DNA of 64,000 bases from Phycisphaeraceae bacterium D3-23 (GCA_039555135.1 CP114179.1:2790001-2854000); one strand, 5' to 3'. Shown: positions 17,761-28,081, numbered from the stretch's first letter. Notes: generated by a model not told the origin, from the letters alone. Numbers and translations: made by a program.

Positions 17761-19395
17761 ATGCCTAGCCGTCGAAACAACGCTGGTTCCAGCTCACGCA
17801 AACAGCGCCGCGTGTCTACATCCAACACGGGCCGTAAGCGCGTCGCTGGCCGTCGGGTCGTCGAGACTGACGACCTACCCGAGCTTCAAAAGGCGCGCGC
17901 GTTGTGGCAGGCCAAACGCTTCCCCGCCGCGCTTGAACTCTTCGAGCGTGTGGTACGCAAGCACCCGAAAAACTTGATGGCGTTGACGGATGCCGCCCGC
18001 GCGTTTGGCAGCCGGTACGAGATCGATAAGGCGGAGGCGTACCTGGGTCGGATGCTCGACCTCGCGCCCGATGATGCGGGCGTGCAGCTGATGGCCGGGC
18101 AGAGCTACCGGATGATCTATCGGCCTGGCCGCGCGATCGTTTGCTTGACGCGCGCGCTGGAGCTTCGGCCCGGGCTGCCCGAAGCGCACCTGGAGTTGGC
18201 GGTGTTGCTTGAGAGGCGGGGCCGACTTGAGGAAGCGCTCACGCATGTCGGTGCGATCCGCAGTCTTGAGGGCTGCCCGCCCGAAGTGCTTGTGATCGGA
18301 GGCCGGCTGTCGCGACGGCTGAAGGATGCGGATGCCGCGGCCGAGCAGCTGGAACAGGCCTTGGCCGACGAAGACGCCTATTGGGTGACCCGCCAGCACG
18401 CGGGGATGGAGCTCGCGCGGGTCCACGACGGGCGCGGCGAGTACGACGCGGCCGTCCAGTCCGCAGAGCGGGCGAAAGCGATCGCCCGGCCGGAGCTTGA
18501 GACGCAGGTTTCATCGTTCGACCGTATGCTCCGTGGGGCATGGCGTAAGGCCTGTCATACGGTGACACGAGCTCAGCTGCAGCGCTGGGCCGACGACCTT
18601 TCGGGCGTGCCCCCTCACCGCGTCGCGCTGCTCACAGGCCCGCCGCGCAGCGGGACGACGCTGCTCGAGAACATCCTCGATGCGCATCCGGGCCTGATCA
18701 GTTCCGACGAACGCGACGCCTTCCCGCGCTACATCCATGGGAAGATGGCGATCGACGTGGAGGCGGCCGAGGGCGACGGGGCGCTGGAGATTCTGGAGCG
18801 TCAGACCGTTTCGGGGCTGGCCGAGTTGCGTGAGCGTTACCTCGGGTTTATGCAGGCGGCGCTGGACGAAAAGATCGGCGGCCGCCTGCACCTCGACAAG
18901 AACCCGTCGATCTCAACGCTCATCCCCGGCGTGCTTCGGATGCTGCCCGAGTGCAAGGTCATCATGGCCTTGCGCGACCCGCGGGACGTGGTGCTGTCGT
19001 GCTACATGACGCACATGCCGCTGAACAGCCAGAGCGCCCCATATCTTGCGTTTGAGTCGGCGGCCGAGCACTATGCGACGACGATGTCGGCGTGGTTCGC
19101 GCTGCGTGAGCAACTTGCGCCCGAGCAGTTCATCGAGGTTCGGTACGAAGCGGTGGTCGCCGACACCGAGGCGCAGGCGCGGCGGGTGTTGGCGTTCCTG
19201 GGGCTGGCGTGGGACGGCGCGGTCCTCGCGTTTCACGAACACGCCGCGCATAAGCAGGTCGATTCGCCGACGTACGAGCAGGTCGCCAAACCGATCTATA
19301 CCTCGTCGATCGGGCGCTGGAAAAACTATGAGCGGCACATGGCTCCGGCGCTGGAAGTCTTGCGGCCGTGGGTTGAGGCGCTGGGTTATGCGTAA
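17761..19395 (+). CDS. TPR-sulfotransferase fusion protein
   Basis: 544 residues. A basic N-terminal tail is followed by tetratricopeptide-like repeats (about 40-260; for example ALWQAKRFPAALELFERVV) and a PAPS-dependent sulfotransferase domain. The domain has the 5'-phosphosulfate loop GPPRSGTTLLE near residue 294 and the 3'-phosphate motif ALRDPRDVVLSCY near residue 405, with DKNPS between. Cytoplasmic by prediction. It would transfer sulfate to an unknown acceptor, possibly a glycan or peptide. It lies between a PEP-CTERM gene and a pseudopilin gene, but the upstream terminator suggests separate transcription. Confidence 0.88.
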   Translation: MPSRRNNAGSSSRKQRRVSTSNTGRKRVAGRRVVETDDLPELQKARALWQAKRFPAALELFERVVRKHPKNLMALTDAARAFGSRYEIDKAEAYLGRMLDLAPDDAGVQLMAGQSYRMIYRPGRAIVCLTRALELRPGLPEAHLELAVLLERRGRLEEALTHVGAIRSLEGCPPEVLVIGGRLSRRLKDADAAAEQLEQALADEDAYWVTRQHAGMELARVHDGRGEYDAAVQSAERAKAIARPELETQVSSFDRMLRGAWRKACHTVTRAQLQRWADDLSGVPPHRVALLTGPPRSGTTLLENILDAHPGLISSDERDAFPRYIHGKMAIDVEAAEGDGALEILERQTVSGLAELRERYLGFMQAALDEKIGGRLHLDKNPSISTLIPGVLRMLPECKVIMALRDPRDVVLSCYMTHMPLNSQSAPYLAFESAAEHYATTMSAWFALREQLAPEQFIEVRYEAVVADTEAQARRVLAFLGLAWDGAVLAFHEHAAHKQVDSPTYEQVAKPIYTSSIGRWKNYERHMAPALEVLRPWVEALGYA

Positions 19396-19656
19396 GCGGC
19401 ACGGCAGTTGTCTTTTTACGCAATCTGCAGATCAATACGCGCAGCTTTAGACATCGCGACGTTTCCGGACGCAACGCGCATACGCATTTTTGCGTTCTAA
19501 AGACGTATCGCGTTCGCTGAGCACCGTGCTGACAAAAATCACGTGTATTCGTTGCGCAATTTTACGATTCATCGAGATAAAATGGGTCTGTCCAATCGAC
19601 TCACGGTTCTCATTTTTGTCGTGCCTGGCCGTCCTGTTTCATTCGGAGATCATCTG

Positions 19657-20475
19657 ATGCAATCGAAACGAAGCGCCTTCACCCTCATCGAACTCCTCGT
19701 CGTCATCTCGATCATCGCACTGTTGATCGGCATCCTGCTGCCCGCGCTGGGCGCGGCGCGTGCTGGGGCGCGTAACGCGAAGTGCAAGTCGCGCCAGCAC
19801 CAGATCGGCATTATGGAGAACGCCTTTGTTGCCGACCAGAAAGAGCACATCGTCCCGATGCAGCGGCTGCAGAACGGGATCGAAAAATCCTGGCGTGCAC
19901 AGCTCTGGGAGTACGGCAACGAAGAGCCCGACGTCTTTGACTGCCCGGACGGTGAGGCGAGCCCGCCGCCCAACCGGCCCGACCTGCCCAACGAGTTCTA
20001 CGCCGACAACGCCTTTATCGCGGGCCAGCTGGACCCCAACGAGACGAACCTGCCCAGCGGGATCGGTGCGGTGAACGTGCATTACAGCGTCGCGACCGCG
20101 CTCTCGCCCCACGGCCGGGGCGAGTGGGCCGGGTACACCTACGGCAACCCGACCGCGATCATGTCGCAGGCCGACGAGCCCAGCAACACCATCAGCTTCG
20201 GCGACGGCAACAGCTCGTCCGCTGCGGACGGTACGTACCACCTCTTCGCGGAGGACCGCTTCTGGATCTACGGCGACGGCGCGACCCGCACCGGCCCGGG
20301 CTTTGACCGCACGCTGACCTTCGGCGGCGCGGGGGAGGTCGGCCTGCTGCGGCACAGCAAGGGCAAGGTCGCCAACTACGTCTACCTCGACGGCCACGTC
20401 TCCAGCGAAGACGCCACCGAGATCGTCTGCGACGCCGACCGCTGCCAGTGGGACCTCCAGAAAGACCCGCACTAA
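19657..20475 (+). CDS. Pseudopilin-like protein (prepilin N-methylation, H-X-DG type)
   Basis: 272 residues from ATG 19657, which has GGAG 9 bp upstream and places the prepilin cleavage motif at the N-terminus ([20 protein letters not shown]); the open frame upstream lacks this logic. After the hydrophobic helix comes a long globular part with a conserved C-terminal [16 protein letters not shown] element, the histidine-to-DG signature found in planctomycete and verrucomicrobial pseudopilins. Processed by a prepilin peptidase encoded elsewhere. Role (type II secretion-like filament or surface protein) is unknown. Confidence 0.85.
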   Translation: MQSKRSAFTLIELLVVISIIALLIGILLPALGAARAGARNAKCKSRQHQIGIMENAFVADQKEHIVPMQRLQNGIEKSWRAQLWEYGNEEPDVFDCPDGEASPPPNRPDLPNEFYADNAFIAGQLDPNETNLPSGIGAVNVHYSVATALSPHGRGEWAGYTYGNPTAIMSQADEPSNTISFGDGNSSSAADGTYHLFAEDRFWIYGDGATRTGPGFDRTLTFGGAGEVGLLRHSKGKVANYVYLDGHVSSEDATEIVCDADRCQWDLQKDPH

Positions 20476-20693
20476 GTACGTGGCCGTTGCATTGACGTGA
20501 ACACACGCCGGGCACAGCGCCTGAGTCGCAGGCTTGGCCGAGCGCCGCCGCGACTCATGCCTGGTGTTGATTGAGCGGTTGGCCCGTCTGTCCGCGTTTT
20601 CAGGCGGTCCGAGCAGATTCAGAAAAAATTTCATCGCTCGTGTCACAAGGCGCGGTCGGGTGCTATTCCCTTATAAGGAAGCCCGACCCCGCG

Positions 20694-21209
20694 ATGCCTG
20701 AACCCTCCGCCGAGTTTGTGACGCTGTACACCGACTGCCAGAGTCGGCTGTATGCGTTTTTGTTGTCGTTGATGGGCGATGCGGACCAGGCGCGGGACGT
20801 GCTTCAGGAAGCCAACCTGGTGATCTGGCGTCAGAGTGGGGATTTTGAGCCGGGCACGAACTTCATGGCCTGGGTGTTCCGCATCGCACGGTTCCAGGCG
20901 ATGGCGTACCGCACGAAGCAGCGGCGGGACCGTCTCGTGTTCAGTGAATCGGCGATGGAGCAGATCCAGCAGGCCTTCATCGCGCACGATCGCGGGCACG
21001 AGCGCCGCCAGCAGTATCTACAGCGCTGCCTGAAGCTGATCGCGCCCAATGCGCGGGAGTTGGTCCGTCGGCGTTACCAGCTGGAGCAACCCCTGCAGCG
21101 GATCGCGGACGAGACCCAACGGACCTACCAGGCGGTGGGGCAGGCGCTGCGCCGCGCCCGTCTTGCGCTGGCGGAGTGCATCAAGCGGCAGGAGGCGAGC
21201 GATGGCTAA
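20694..21209 (+). CDS. ECF-type RNA polymerase sigma factor
   Basis: 171 residues. Region 2 is clear (YTDCQSRLYAFLLSLMGDAD, DVLQEANLVIWRQ, FMAWVFRIARFQAMAYR) and region 4 resembles a sigma-70 helix-turn-helix (ARELVRRRYQLEQPLQRIAD). The short form with this motif set is typical of the Rhodopirellula/Verrucomicrobium family. ATG 20694 is preferred to the TTG at 20571 because the protein then begins right before region 2. Its stop overlaps the next gene by 8 bp (ATGGCTAA), so the two are translationally coupled, as with sigma/FecR pairs. Confidence 0.9.
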   Translation: MPEPSAEFVTLYTDCQSRLYAFLLSLMGDADQARDVLQEANLVIWRQSGDFEPGTNFMAWVFRIARFQAMAYRTKQRRDRLVFSESAMEQIQQAFIAHDRGHERRQQYLQRCLKLIAPNARELVRRRYQLEQPLQRIADETQRTYQAVGQALRRARLALAECIKRQEASDG

Positions 21210-22953
21210 TGCTTCTGATGGCGCACGCGAGCGGGTGCTTGATCTACTTGATCAGATGTTTGCCGGGACGTTAGACGCGGCCGGCCGGGAAGAGCTCGAT
21301 GCGCTTATCCGCGCGTCGCCCGACGCGGCGGCGTTGTATGTCGAGCAGGCCGACCTGCACGCGATGCTGCAGTGGGAGCACGGCACGGCCAAGCCGACGA
21401 GCGCGGACGAGATGAGTGAGCGGGTGTTGCTGGACGACTTATTCAGCCAGGCGGTGGAGCAGCGGCGTCTACACGAGATCGAACACGAGGCGGGGAAGCT
21501 GCTGGCGTCAGACCTGCAGACGCAGCGGCGCTTGCGTGAATTGGATCTTCGGCGGTCGCACCAGCGCCAAAGCGAAGCGGGGCCCGGCGTGCGGACGGTG
21601 GTCATCCCGAAGGCGGTGGTGTGGTTGGGGGTTGCGGCGTTGATCCTGCTTGCCGCGACGCTTGTGTATCAGTGGAACCCGGGCGTGCCCGCAGCGCCGC
21701 CGCCTCGGCCCCCTGTCGCGGACCAGCCACGCCCGGGCGGGTCTGCGCAGCCGGCTGCCGTGCCGGTCGCCGCGTTGGCGGAAAGTTACGCCCCGGCCTG
21801 GCGGGATGGCGGGCCGGTCGCGGGCGGCGGGCTGCTGCCGGGCCGGCACACGCTGTCGCACGGGTGGGCTCGGGTACGGACCACGCACGGGGTGGAGCTT
21901 GTGCTGGAAGGCCCGGTCGCGTTCGAGCTTGGCCCCGACAACACGGTGGTTTTGACGCGGGGCAACCTGGTCGCCGACGTGCCCGATTCGGCGCGGGGCT
22001 TCTGGGTCCAGACGCCTGGCGGCTGGGCGATCGAAGACGGGACATCGTTTGGTGTCGCGGTGAGCGATTCGGGTCGGGCGCTGGCGCATGTCTTCCGGGG
22101 CGGGCTCGCAGTCGCTCCCGCCAGTGGGCCCGGCACAGAGCCGGTCCAGCTCTCGGCGAACCAGTCGGTGCTGATTCGTCAGAGCGGGGTATCTCGTGAA
22201 GCCGCCGCGCCCGAGTTGTTCGTACAGGCCGTGCCCGCGACGGCGTATCAGGCCGCGGTCTCGAAGAGCCGGCCGATGTGCTGCTGGCGCGGCCCGCTCG
22301 ATGGGCTTACGCATCAACTCAAAGACGATGGCTGGCTCGGCGCGGACGGGCAGGCCACGATGGCGGTGCGTCATCGGGACGACGGCTTCTCGCCCGACGA
22401 CCCGAGCGGTGCGCTGGATTTTGGCGAGGACGGCCACGCGGTCGTGTCGGTGCCGACGCATGAGGCCTTTGTGCTCGAAGTCACATTCACGGTCGAGGCC
22501 TGGTGCTGGATCGAGCCCGGCCACAACGAATTCATGCGGATCGTATCGACGCGTGGCGAGAACGGCGGCTTCGGTTTCGGCGTCAACGGCCGGGGCCTGA
22601 ACTCGGTGCAAGCGCCGATGAACGTGCCGGTCTTCACGTTCTTTGGCCGGGCGGATTTCGTGGGCGCAACGCCCCTGCCCGAAGGCCGGTGGGTCCACCT
22701 GGTCGCCGTGGTTGATGAGGCCGGTCAGGTCTCGATCTTTACCGACGGTCGGCAGGCCACGGTCAGGCAGGCCGACGACGCGCAGTCCGTGGCGGAGCGA
22801 TACGACGAAACGCCCTTGATGATCGGCCGCAACCCCTACACCGGCCGGGGCGTCCAGCCCTGGCTGGGCCGGCTGGATGAAGTGGCGCTCTATGACCGGG
22901 CCTTGTCGCCCGACGAAATCCGGGCCCACTACAACGCTTACCAAAGCCCGTAA
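21202..22953 (+). CDS. FecR-domain membrane protein with C-terminal LamG domain, probable anti-sigma partner
   Basis: 583 residues starting at ATG 21202 inside the end of the sigma gene. Layout: cytoplasmic N-terminal helical part with an anti-sigma look (LLDQMFAGTLDAAGREELDA), one membrane segment near residues 134-158 (VVWLGVAALILLAATLVYQW), a proline-rich linker, a FecR-like region (SHGWARVRTTHGVELVLEGP, DGTSFGVAVSDSGRALAHVF) and a LamG/concanavalin-like domain (about 400-575, ending GRLDEVALYDRALSPDEI). Likely senses something outside the cytoplasm and controls the sigma factor; the LamG domain could be the glycan sensor. Confidence 0.85.
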   Translation: MANASDGARERVLDLLDQMFAGTLDAAGREELDALIRASPDAAALYVEQADLHAMLQWEHGTAKPTSADEMSERVLLDDLFSQAVEQRRLHEIEHEAGKLLASDLQTQRRLRELDLRRSHQRQSEAGPGVRTVVIPKAVVWLGVAALILLAATLVYQWNPGVPAAPPPRPPVADQPRPGGSAQPAAVPVAALAESYAPAWRDGGPVAGGGLLPGRHTLSHGWARVRTTHGVELVLEGPVAFELGPDNTVVLTRGNLVADVPDSARGFWVQTPGGWAIEDGTSFGVAVSDSGRALAHVFRGGLAVAPASGPGTEPVQLSANQSVLIRQSGVSREAAAPELFVQAVPATAYQAAVSKSRPMCCWRGPLDGLTHQLKDDGWLGADGQATMAVRHRDDGFSPDDPSGALDFGEDGHAVVSVPTHEAFVLEVTFTVEAWCWIEPGHNEFMRIVSTRGENGGFGFGVNGRGLNSVQAPMNVPVFTFFGRADFVGATPLPEGRWVHLVAVVDEAGQVSIFTDGRQATVRQADDAQSVAERYDETPLMIGRNPYTGRGVQPWLGRLDEVALYDRALSPDEIRAHYNAYQSP

Positions 22954-23013
22954 CGGACGGGTTTCATGGGATCGATGATCCCATCTTCACCACTCCCTTT
23001 TGGAGGAATTGAT

Positions 23014-23775
23014 ATGACTCGTGCAGCACTAACGACGACGGCAACACTCCTGGCGGTGCTCGGCACCGGCGCGGCATCCGGTGCCGTGGTCTCGTTCTCC
23101 TCGGCCGCGTTCACCAACGCGAACCAGGTGTCGAACAACGGCACGCTCGTCCAGGCCGCGAACCTCGGCCAGGGCAACGACTCGGGCGGCGTCAACAGCG
23201 GCGTGGCAACGTCGGCGGTCACGGTGAACGGCGTGACGTTCGGGCCAGACTCGGGCGATGGTGTCGGCCTCTTCGTCGTCGATGCCGGCGGCGCAGTAGC
23301 TCCCGGCACCTTCAAGGCCGACGACGGCAACGATTTCAACAACCTCGGGTTCCACGACGACACGGTCGCGATCACCGGCGTCTCGACCGCCGACGCCAAC
23401 GCGCTGCTCGACTCGGTCGAGTTCGGCGGCGGCATCGGCAACTCGATCGCCCAGCTCACCGGCCTCACTATCGGCCAGGCCTACGAGGTGCAGGTCCTCC
23501 TGTCCAACGACTCGGTCGGTTTCGATGTCGGCTACGCCACGGCGACGGGTGGCACCGAGGTCTACCCGCTCACCAACATCAGCGCGGGTGGCCCCGCTAT
23601 TGTCACCGGCACATTTATCGCCACCCAAGCCGTGCAGGACATCCATATCGCTAAGGCCAACGGCGATGACAACCTCGAAGCCGCCGCGTTCCAGCTCCGC
23701 GCGGTCCCCGAGCCCGGCTCGCTGGCGCTGCTGGGCCTGGGTGGCCTCGCGCTCCTGCGACGCCGACGCGCCTGA
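23014..23775 (+). CDS. PEP-CTERM sorting domain protein
   Basis: 253-residue secreted protein. ATG 23014 follows a strong GGAGGA (23002-23007) and opens a signal peptide (MTRAALTTTATLLAVLGTGA). The body is Gly/Asp/Asn-rich and has no recognised domain. The tail VPEPGSLALLGLGG plus RRRRA is encoded by DNA almost the same as in four other genes here. It is directly downstream of the sigma/FecR pair (60 bp) and upstream of a pseudopilin gene, with a hairpin in between. Confidence 0.83.
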   Translation: MTRAALTTTATLLAVLGTGAASGAVVSFSSAAFTNANQVSNNGTLVQAANLGQGNDSGGVNSGVATSAVTVNGVTFGPDSGDGVGLFVVDAGGAVAPGTFKADDGNDFNNLGFHDDTVAITGVSTADANALLDSVEFGGGIGNSIAQLTGLTIGQAYEVQVLLSNDSVGFDVGYATATGGTEVYPLTNISAGGPAIVTGTFIATQAVQDIHIAKANGDDNLEAAAFQLRAVPEPGSLALLGLGGLALLRRRRA

Positions 23776-23799
23776 GCCTCGCGCATCCTCCTTCGCTCT

Positions 23800-23826
23800 C
23801 GGTCCCGCATGGGGGCCGGGGGTTTT
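23800..23826 (+). terminator. Hairpin after PEP-CTERM gene, moderate terminator
   Basis: 7-bp stem CGGTCCC/GGGGCCG (one G-U pair), 5-base loop, then GGGG and TTTT. Weaker than the hairpin at 17666 but in the same relative position, 24 bp after the stop. Confidence 0.5.
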
Positions 23827-23938
23827 CCACCCAGCGATCGCCCGCACCCACGGAGCGGGCGGTCGGACTCAGTGTTTCTTTGTGCTTTGAATCGCTCGCC
23901 CTTGGATTGAACCCCTCATCTCTTCGAAGGAGTCTCCC

Positions 23939-24703
23939 GTGCGTATCCGTCATGCCTTCACCTTGATCGAACTGCTCGTCGTCATCTCCATCATCGCGCT
24001 GCTGATCGCGATCCTGCTGCCCGCGTTGGGCGCAGCCCGGGGGTCGGCCCGCAACCTCGAGTGTCTTAACAAGCAGAAGCAGATCGGCATCGCCTTCCAT
24101 GCCTTTTTCACCGAGACCAAGTACCGCATGCCCGGGGTCTACCTGGACTCCAGCGCCTGGGTCGGGCCGGCCGCTTGGCAGAAATCCTATATCGGCGGCG
24201 ACATCTGGGACCAGCTCCCGCCCGACCAGGAAGGCACGCTCAACCAATACTACGGCAGCGAAGGCAACCCCGAATACATCAGCAATATCTACCGCTGCCC
24301 CGACCTCGACGACGGCGTCGTCGGCAGCGGCGAGGGCAGCAACGGCATGTTCGACTACGCCTACCTCATGACATTTACCGGCGCGGATGTCGACAAGATG
24401 CCCAACGAAGCCGAGGTCCTGCTGCCCGGCAACACGGATACGCTGAAGCTCCCCCTGCCGATCATGCTTGAAGAAGATAGCGCGTTCCACATCAACGGCC
24501 CGTTCCGCGACCCGGGCCATTTGTCCATCAACCGCATGGGCGTGTGGCACCAGGGCTCGGCCGGGAACTACATCTCGATCGACGGCAGCGCCCACACGCT
24601 ACGCAGTCCCGGCGGGTTCGGCCCCGAGTGCCAGGCCTGGACCGCGCGGTCTGGTAGCAACCTCGTCAACCTCGGCGTCGCGAACGACTACGGTGCATGG
24701 TAA
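23939..24703 (+). CDS. Pseudopilin-like protein (prepilin N-methylation, H-X-DG type)
   Basis: 254 residues from a GTG start with AAGGAG 7-8 bp upstream. The N-terminus [20 protein letters not shown] is a textbook prepilin cleavage/methylation helix. A histidine-to-DG element near the C-terminus ([17 protein letters not shown]) marks the planctomycete pseudopilin group. Follows the PEP-CTERM gene at 23014 as its paired partner. Function unknown. Confidence 0.85.
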   Translation: MRIRHAFTLIELLVVISIIALLIAILLPALGAARGSARNLECLNKQKQIGIAFHAFFTETKYRMPGVYLDSSAWVGPAAWQKSYIGGDIWDQLPPDQEGTLNQYYGSEGNPEYISNIYRCPDLDDGVVGSGEGSNGMFDYAYLMTFTGADVDKMPNEAEVLLPGNTDTLKLPLPIMLEEDSAFHINGPFRDPGHLSINRMGVWHQGSAGNYISIDGSAHTLRSPGGFGPECQAWTARSGSNLVNLGVANDYGAW

Positions 24704-24723
24704 ACACGACACATGATTTTCCA

Positions 24724-24754
24724 CCACGGATGCGGTGTCGTGGGACCATTTTTT
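24724..24754 (+). terminator. Possible terminator after pseudopilin gene
   Basis: Short CCACG/CGTGG stem with a 10-base loop, then six T residues at 24749-24754. The stem is weak, the T-run good. Confidence 0.4.
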
Positions 24755-24859
24755 GACCCGATTTGCGCACTCCTCTCGCTCAATGTCTGCTTAGGGTTTA
24801 GGCGGCAGGTCTGTGTGGGTACGCTGGGACGGCCATAGGTTTTTGGGAGTGCCGCATTG

Positions 24860-27800
24860 ATGGGTTTGTCGAAACGAGCCGCTGGATTGTTCGCGTTGGT
24901 CTACTTGGGGGCGGGGTTCTTGACCGGCTGCGGCGGGGAGGGGCCCGACGCGCGCGTGGATGGCACGGCCAGCTTCACGCATGTCGTGCAGGCGTCGGGC
25001 CAGACCGAAGCCGTCAGCTACAACCGCGACATCCGACCGATCTTGTCGGACAAGTGTTTCACATGCCACGGCCCCGATGCCGCGGCGCGTGAGGCGGACC
25101 TGCGGCTGGACCGGCCCGACGATGGTGACGATTACTTCGGCGCGCTGAGTGTGATCGAGCCCGGCGACTCGGAAGCGAGCGAGCTGGTGTCGCGCATCCA
25201 TTCGACGCGGAGCCGGCTGGTGATGCCGCCGCCTGCGTCGAAGCTGTCGCTGAGCGAAGAAGAGAAGGCGCTGCTGTCGCGCTGGATCGAGGAGGGCGCC
25301 GGGTACGAGGCGCACTGGTCGTTTGTTGCTTTGCCTCATGAGGTCGCGTTGCCCGATGTCTCGGACGGGCAGTGGCCACGCGATAGTCTGGACAGGTTTG
25401 TGTTGGCGGGGATCGAGTCGGCGGGGTTGTCGCCAAGCCGGGAGGCCTCGCGCGAGCGATGGCTTCGGCGGGTGACGTATGACCTGACGGGCCTGCCGCC
25501 GACGCCCGAGGAGGTCGCGGCGTTTCTCACGGATGCCGAGCCCGAGGCCTACGAGCGCGTCGTGGATCGGCTGCTTGCGTCGCCGCACTACGGCGAGCGG
25601 ATGGCGACGCAGTGGATCGACCTCGCGCGCTACGCCGACTCGTATGGCTACCAGTCGGACCAACTCAGCCCGACCTGGCACTGGCGCGACTGGCTGGTCG
25701 GCGCGTTCAACGACAACCTGCCCTACGACGACTTCCTGACCTGGCAGCTCGCCGGTGACTTGCTCCCCGACGCGACGCGCGAGCAGAAGCTTGCGACCGC
25801 GTTTAGCCGACTCCACCGCATGACCAACGAGGGCGGCTCGATCAGCGAGGAGTGGATGAACGAGTACGCCGCGGACCGGCTGCACACGTTCGGCACGGCG
25901 TTCATGGGGCTGACCTTCGAGTGCGCCCGCTGCCACGACCACCGCTACGACCCGCTCGAGCAGCGCGAGTACTACGAGCTCTACGCCTTCTTCAACAGCA
26001 TCGACGAGTACGGCATGTACCACGACGCGGGCAGGGTGCCTACGCCGTCGCTGCTGCTGCCCACGCAGGCAGAGGAAGCACGCTGGAACGAACTCCGCGC
26101 GGCGGTTGCAGAAGCGCAGCAACATGTCGATGACACGGTCGCGTCGCGCAGCGGCTGGGCGTTTGAGGCATGGCTCGCGCGCGACAACAAGGACGCCGAG
26201 GTCCCGGGCCTCGCGGGGCATTACCCGCTGGATGAACTGACCAACGGCAACCAGCTCGCCAACATCGCAGCCCCCGACAACCCCGGCTCTACGAACCCCG
26301 CCAACACGATCATCGAAGGCCACACCGGCAACGCGCTGCAGTTCGCCGGGGACGCGGATGCGAGCTTCGGCAACGTCTGCGGCGGACTCCAACCCCACGA
26401 CGCATTCACCGTTGCGATGTGGGTCATGCTGCCCAGGGACAACATGACCGGCGTCCTCTTCCACCGCACGGGCGGGACGGACGTCGGCTACCACGGCACG
26501 GACCTCACGCTGCAAGACGGCCAACTGCGCTTCGCGATGATGCGCTTCTGGCCGGGCAACGCGATCGCGGTGCAGACGACCCGGCCGCTGCCCGTGGGCC
26601 GGTGGGTGCATGTCGTCGTGAGCTACGGCGCGACGTTTGACGCCGACGGTATGGCAATCCACCTCGATGGCCAGCCCGCGAGCGAAACGCTTCGTGACAA
26701 CCTCTACAAGTACCCGCAGCACGGCGGGCACGGTCTCACGTTCGACCACCGCTTCCGTAGCCCAACCGTGCCGGGCGTCGCGATCGATGAGCTCTACGTC
26801 TACAACCGCGCGCTCTCGCCGATCGAGGCGCGACACCTGTTTGACGGTACAGCGCTGGCGCAGGCGCTCGCGGCCGGCGACGCCGAGGCGCTGCGCGACT
26901 ACTACCTGTCGTGTCAGGACGCGTCGGTGGCCGAGGCGCGGGCGGCGCTGGTTGCGGCGCAGCGTGCGCTGCTAGAGCATCAGACCGGGCTGGCCGAGAT
27001 CTCGGTCATGGCCGAGCTGCCCGAAGCGCGGCCGGCGTACCTGCTCAACCGCGGCGCGTACGATGCACCCCAGAACGACGAGACGCGCGTCAAACGCGAC
27101 ACGCCGGACGCGCTGCCCGCGTTCCCCGACGCTGTCCCGCGCGACCGGCTGGGACTGGCGCAGTGGCTGACCTCCGAAGACCACCCGCTGACCGCGCGTG
27201 TCGCGGTTAACCGTTTGTGGCAGGTCTGTTTCGGGGTCGGGCTCGTGGCGACGCCAGAGAACTTCGGGCTCCAAGGCGCTTGGCCGACACACCCGGAACT
27301 GCTCGACTCCCTCGCGCGCGATTTCATCGCGTCGGGCTGGGACACGAAGGCGATGCTGCGGCGGATCGTCTTGAGCGCGACATATCGGCAGGACTCGGCC
27401 GGGAACCCGCGCAGCTACGAGCAGGACCCCGAGAACCTGCTGCACGCGCGCGGGCCCAGCGGTCGGCTGAGCGCCGAGATGATCCGCGACACCGCACTCG
27501 CCGCGGCGGGGCTGATCGACCTGCGCCTGGGCGGGCCGCCCGTGAGCCCGTACCAGCCCACGAACTTCTGGCGCGAGGCGAACTCGATGAGCCCGGGCTA
27601 CCGCCAGTCGGTGGGCGGCGACTTGTACCGTCGATCGCTCTATACCGTGTGGAAGCGCACCGCGCCGATGCCGAACATGATGGCTTTTGACGCGCCGGGC
27701 CGGGAGGTCTGTATTGCCAGCCGGTCCGAGACGAATACGCCGTTGCAGGCGCTGGTGCTGCTCAATGATGTGCAGTTCGTCGAGGCCTGTCGGGTGCTGG

Positions 27801-28081
27801 CGGAGCGTACGCTGGCCATGGAATCGGACGATGCCGCCGGTATCACGCGCATGTTCCAGCGGGTCGCGGGCCGAGCGCCCGACCCACGAGAGCACGAGAT
27901 ATTGTTGGCGCTCTTAGCCGATGCGCGGGCGCACTACGCCGAGCGTCCGGAAGATGCGGCGCTGCTGCGGGCGCAAGGCACGTTTGCGACCGACGATGCG
28001 CTCGACACGATCGAAGTCGCCGCGTGGACGATCGTCGCGCAGGGTGTTTTGAACTACGACGCCGCGGTATGGAAGCGGTAG
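24860..28081 (+). CDS. PSD1 lipoprotein: planctomycete cytochrome c (PSCyt1), DUF1549, LamG, DUF1553
   Basis: 1073 residues, exported and probably lipid-anchored: signal peptide with lipobox LTGC (Cys24). A heme-binding CFTCH at residues 66-70 lies in the planctomycete cytochrome c domain. DUF1549 follows (RVTYDLTGLPPTPEEV, YGERMATQWIDLARYADS, FECARCHDHRYDP), then a LamG insert (about 455-620) and C-terminal DUF1553 (ARVAVNRLWQVCFGVGLV, LLHARGPSGRLSAEMIRDTA). These families pair with DUF1501 proteins and are thought to act in breakdown of complex polymers, though no activity is proven. Start ATG 24860 has GGGAG upstream; the TTG one codon earlier is ignored. Confidence 0.93.
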   Translation: MGLSKRAAGLFALVYLGAGFLTGCGGEGPDARVDGTASFTHVVQASGQTEAVSYNRDIRPILSDKCFTCHGPDAAAREADLRLDRPDDGDDYFGALSVIEPGDSEASELVSRIHSTRSRLVMPPPASKLSLSEEEKALLSRWIEEGAGYEAHWSFVALPHEVALPDVSDGQWPRDSLDRFVLAGIESAGLSPSREASRERWLRRVTYDLTGLPPTPEEVAAFLTDAEPEAYERVVDRLLASPHYGERMATQWIDLARYADSYGYQSDQLSPTWHWRDWLVGAFNDNLPYDDFLTWQLAGDLLPDATREQKLATAFSRLHRMTNEGGSISEEWMNEYAADRLHTFGTAFMGLTFECARCHDHRYDPLEQREYYELYAFFNSIDEYGMYHDAGRVPTPSLLLPTQAEEARWNELRAAVAEAQQHVDDTVASRSGWAFEAWLARDNKDAEVPGLAGHYPLDELTNGNQLANIAAPDNPGSTNPANTIIEGHTGNALQFAGDADASFGNVCGGLQPHDAFTVAMWVMLPRDNMTGVLFHRTGGTDVGYHGTDLTLQDGQLRFAMMRFWPGNAIAVQTTRPLPVGRWVHVVVSYGATFDADGMAIHLDGQPASETLRDNLYKYPQHGGHGLTFDHRFRSPTVPGVAIDELYVYNRALSPIEARHLFDGTALAQALAAGDAEALRDYYLSCQDASVAEARAALVAAQRALLEHQTGLAEISVMAELPEARPAYLLNRGAYDAPQNDETRVKRDTPDALPAFPDAVPRDRLGLAQWLTSEDHPLTARVAVNRLWQVCFGVGLVATPENFGLQGAWPTHPELLDSLARDFIASGWDTKAMLRRIVLSATYRQDSAGNPRSYEQDPENLLHARGPSGRLSAEMIRDTALAAAGLIDLRLGGPPVSPYQPTNFWREANSMSPGYRQSVGGDLYRRSLYTVWKRTAPMPNMMAFDAPGREVCIASRSETNTPLQALVLLNDVQFVEACRVLAERTLAMESDDAAGITRMFQRVAGRAPDPREHEILLALLADARAHYAERPEDAALLRAQGTFATDDALDTIEVAAWTIVAQGVLNYDAAVWKR

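Noticed and set aside
19490-19560. AT-richer stretch with ACGCA/TGCGT stem as a terminator of the sulfotransferase gene
   Set aside because: Stem of five pairs and T-run placed in the loop, not after it; not a convincing terminator.
24791-26836. 681-codon minus-strand frame
   Set aside because: Antisense shadow of the first PSD1 gene; Arg-rich, no recognisable motif, no Shine-Dalgarno.
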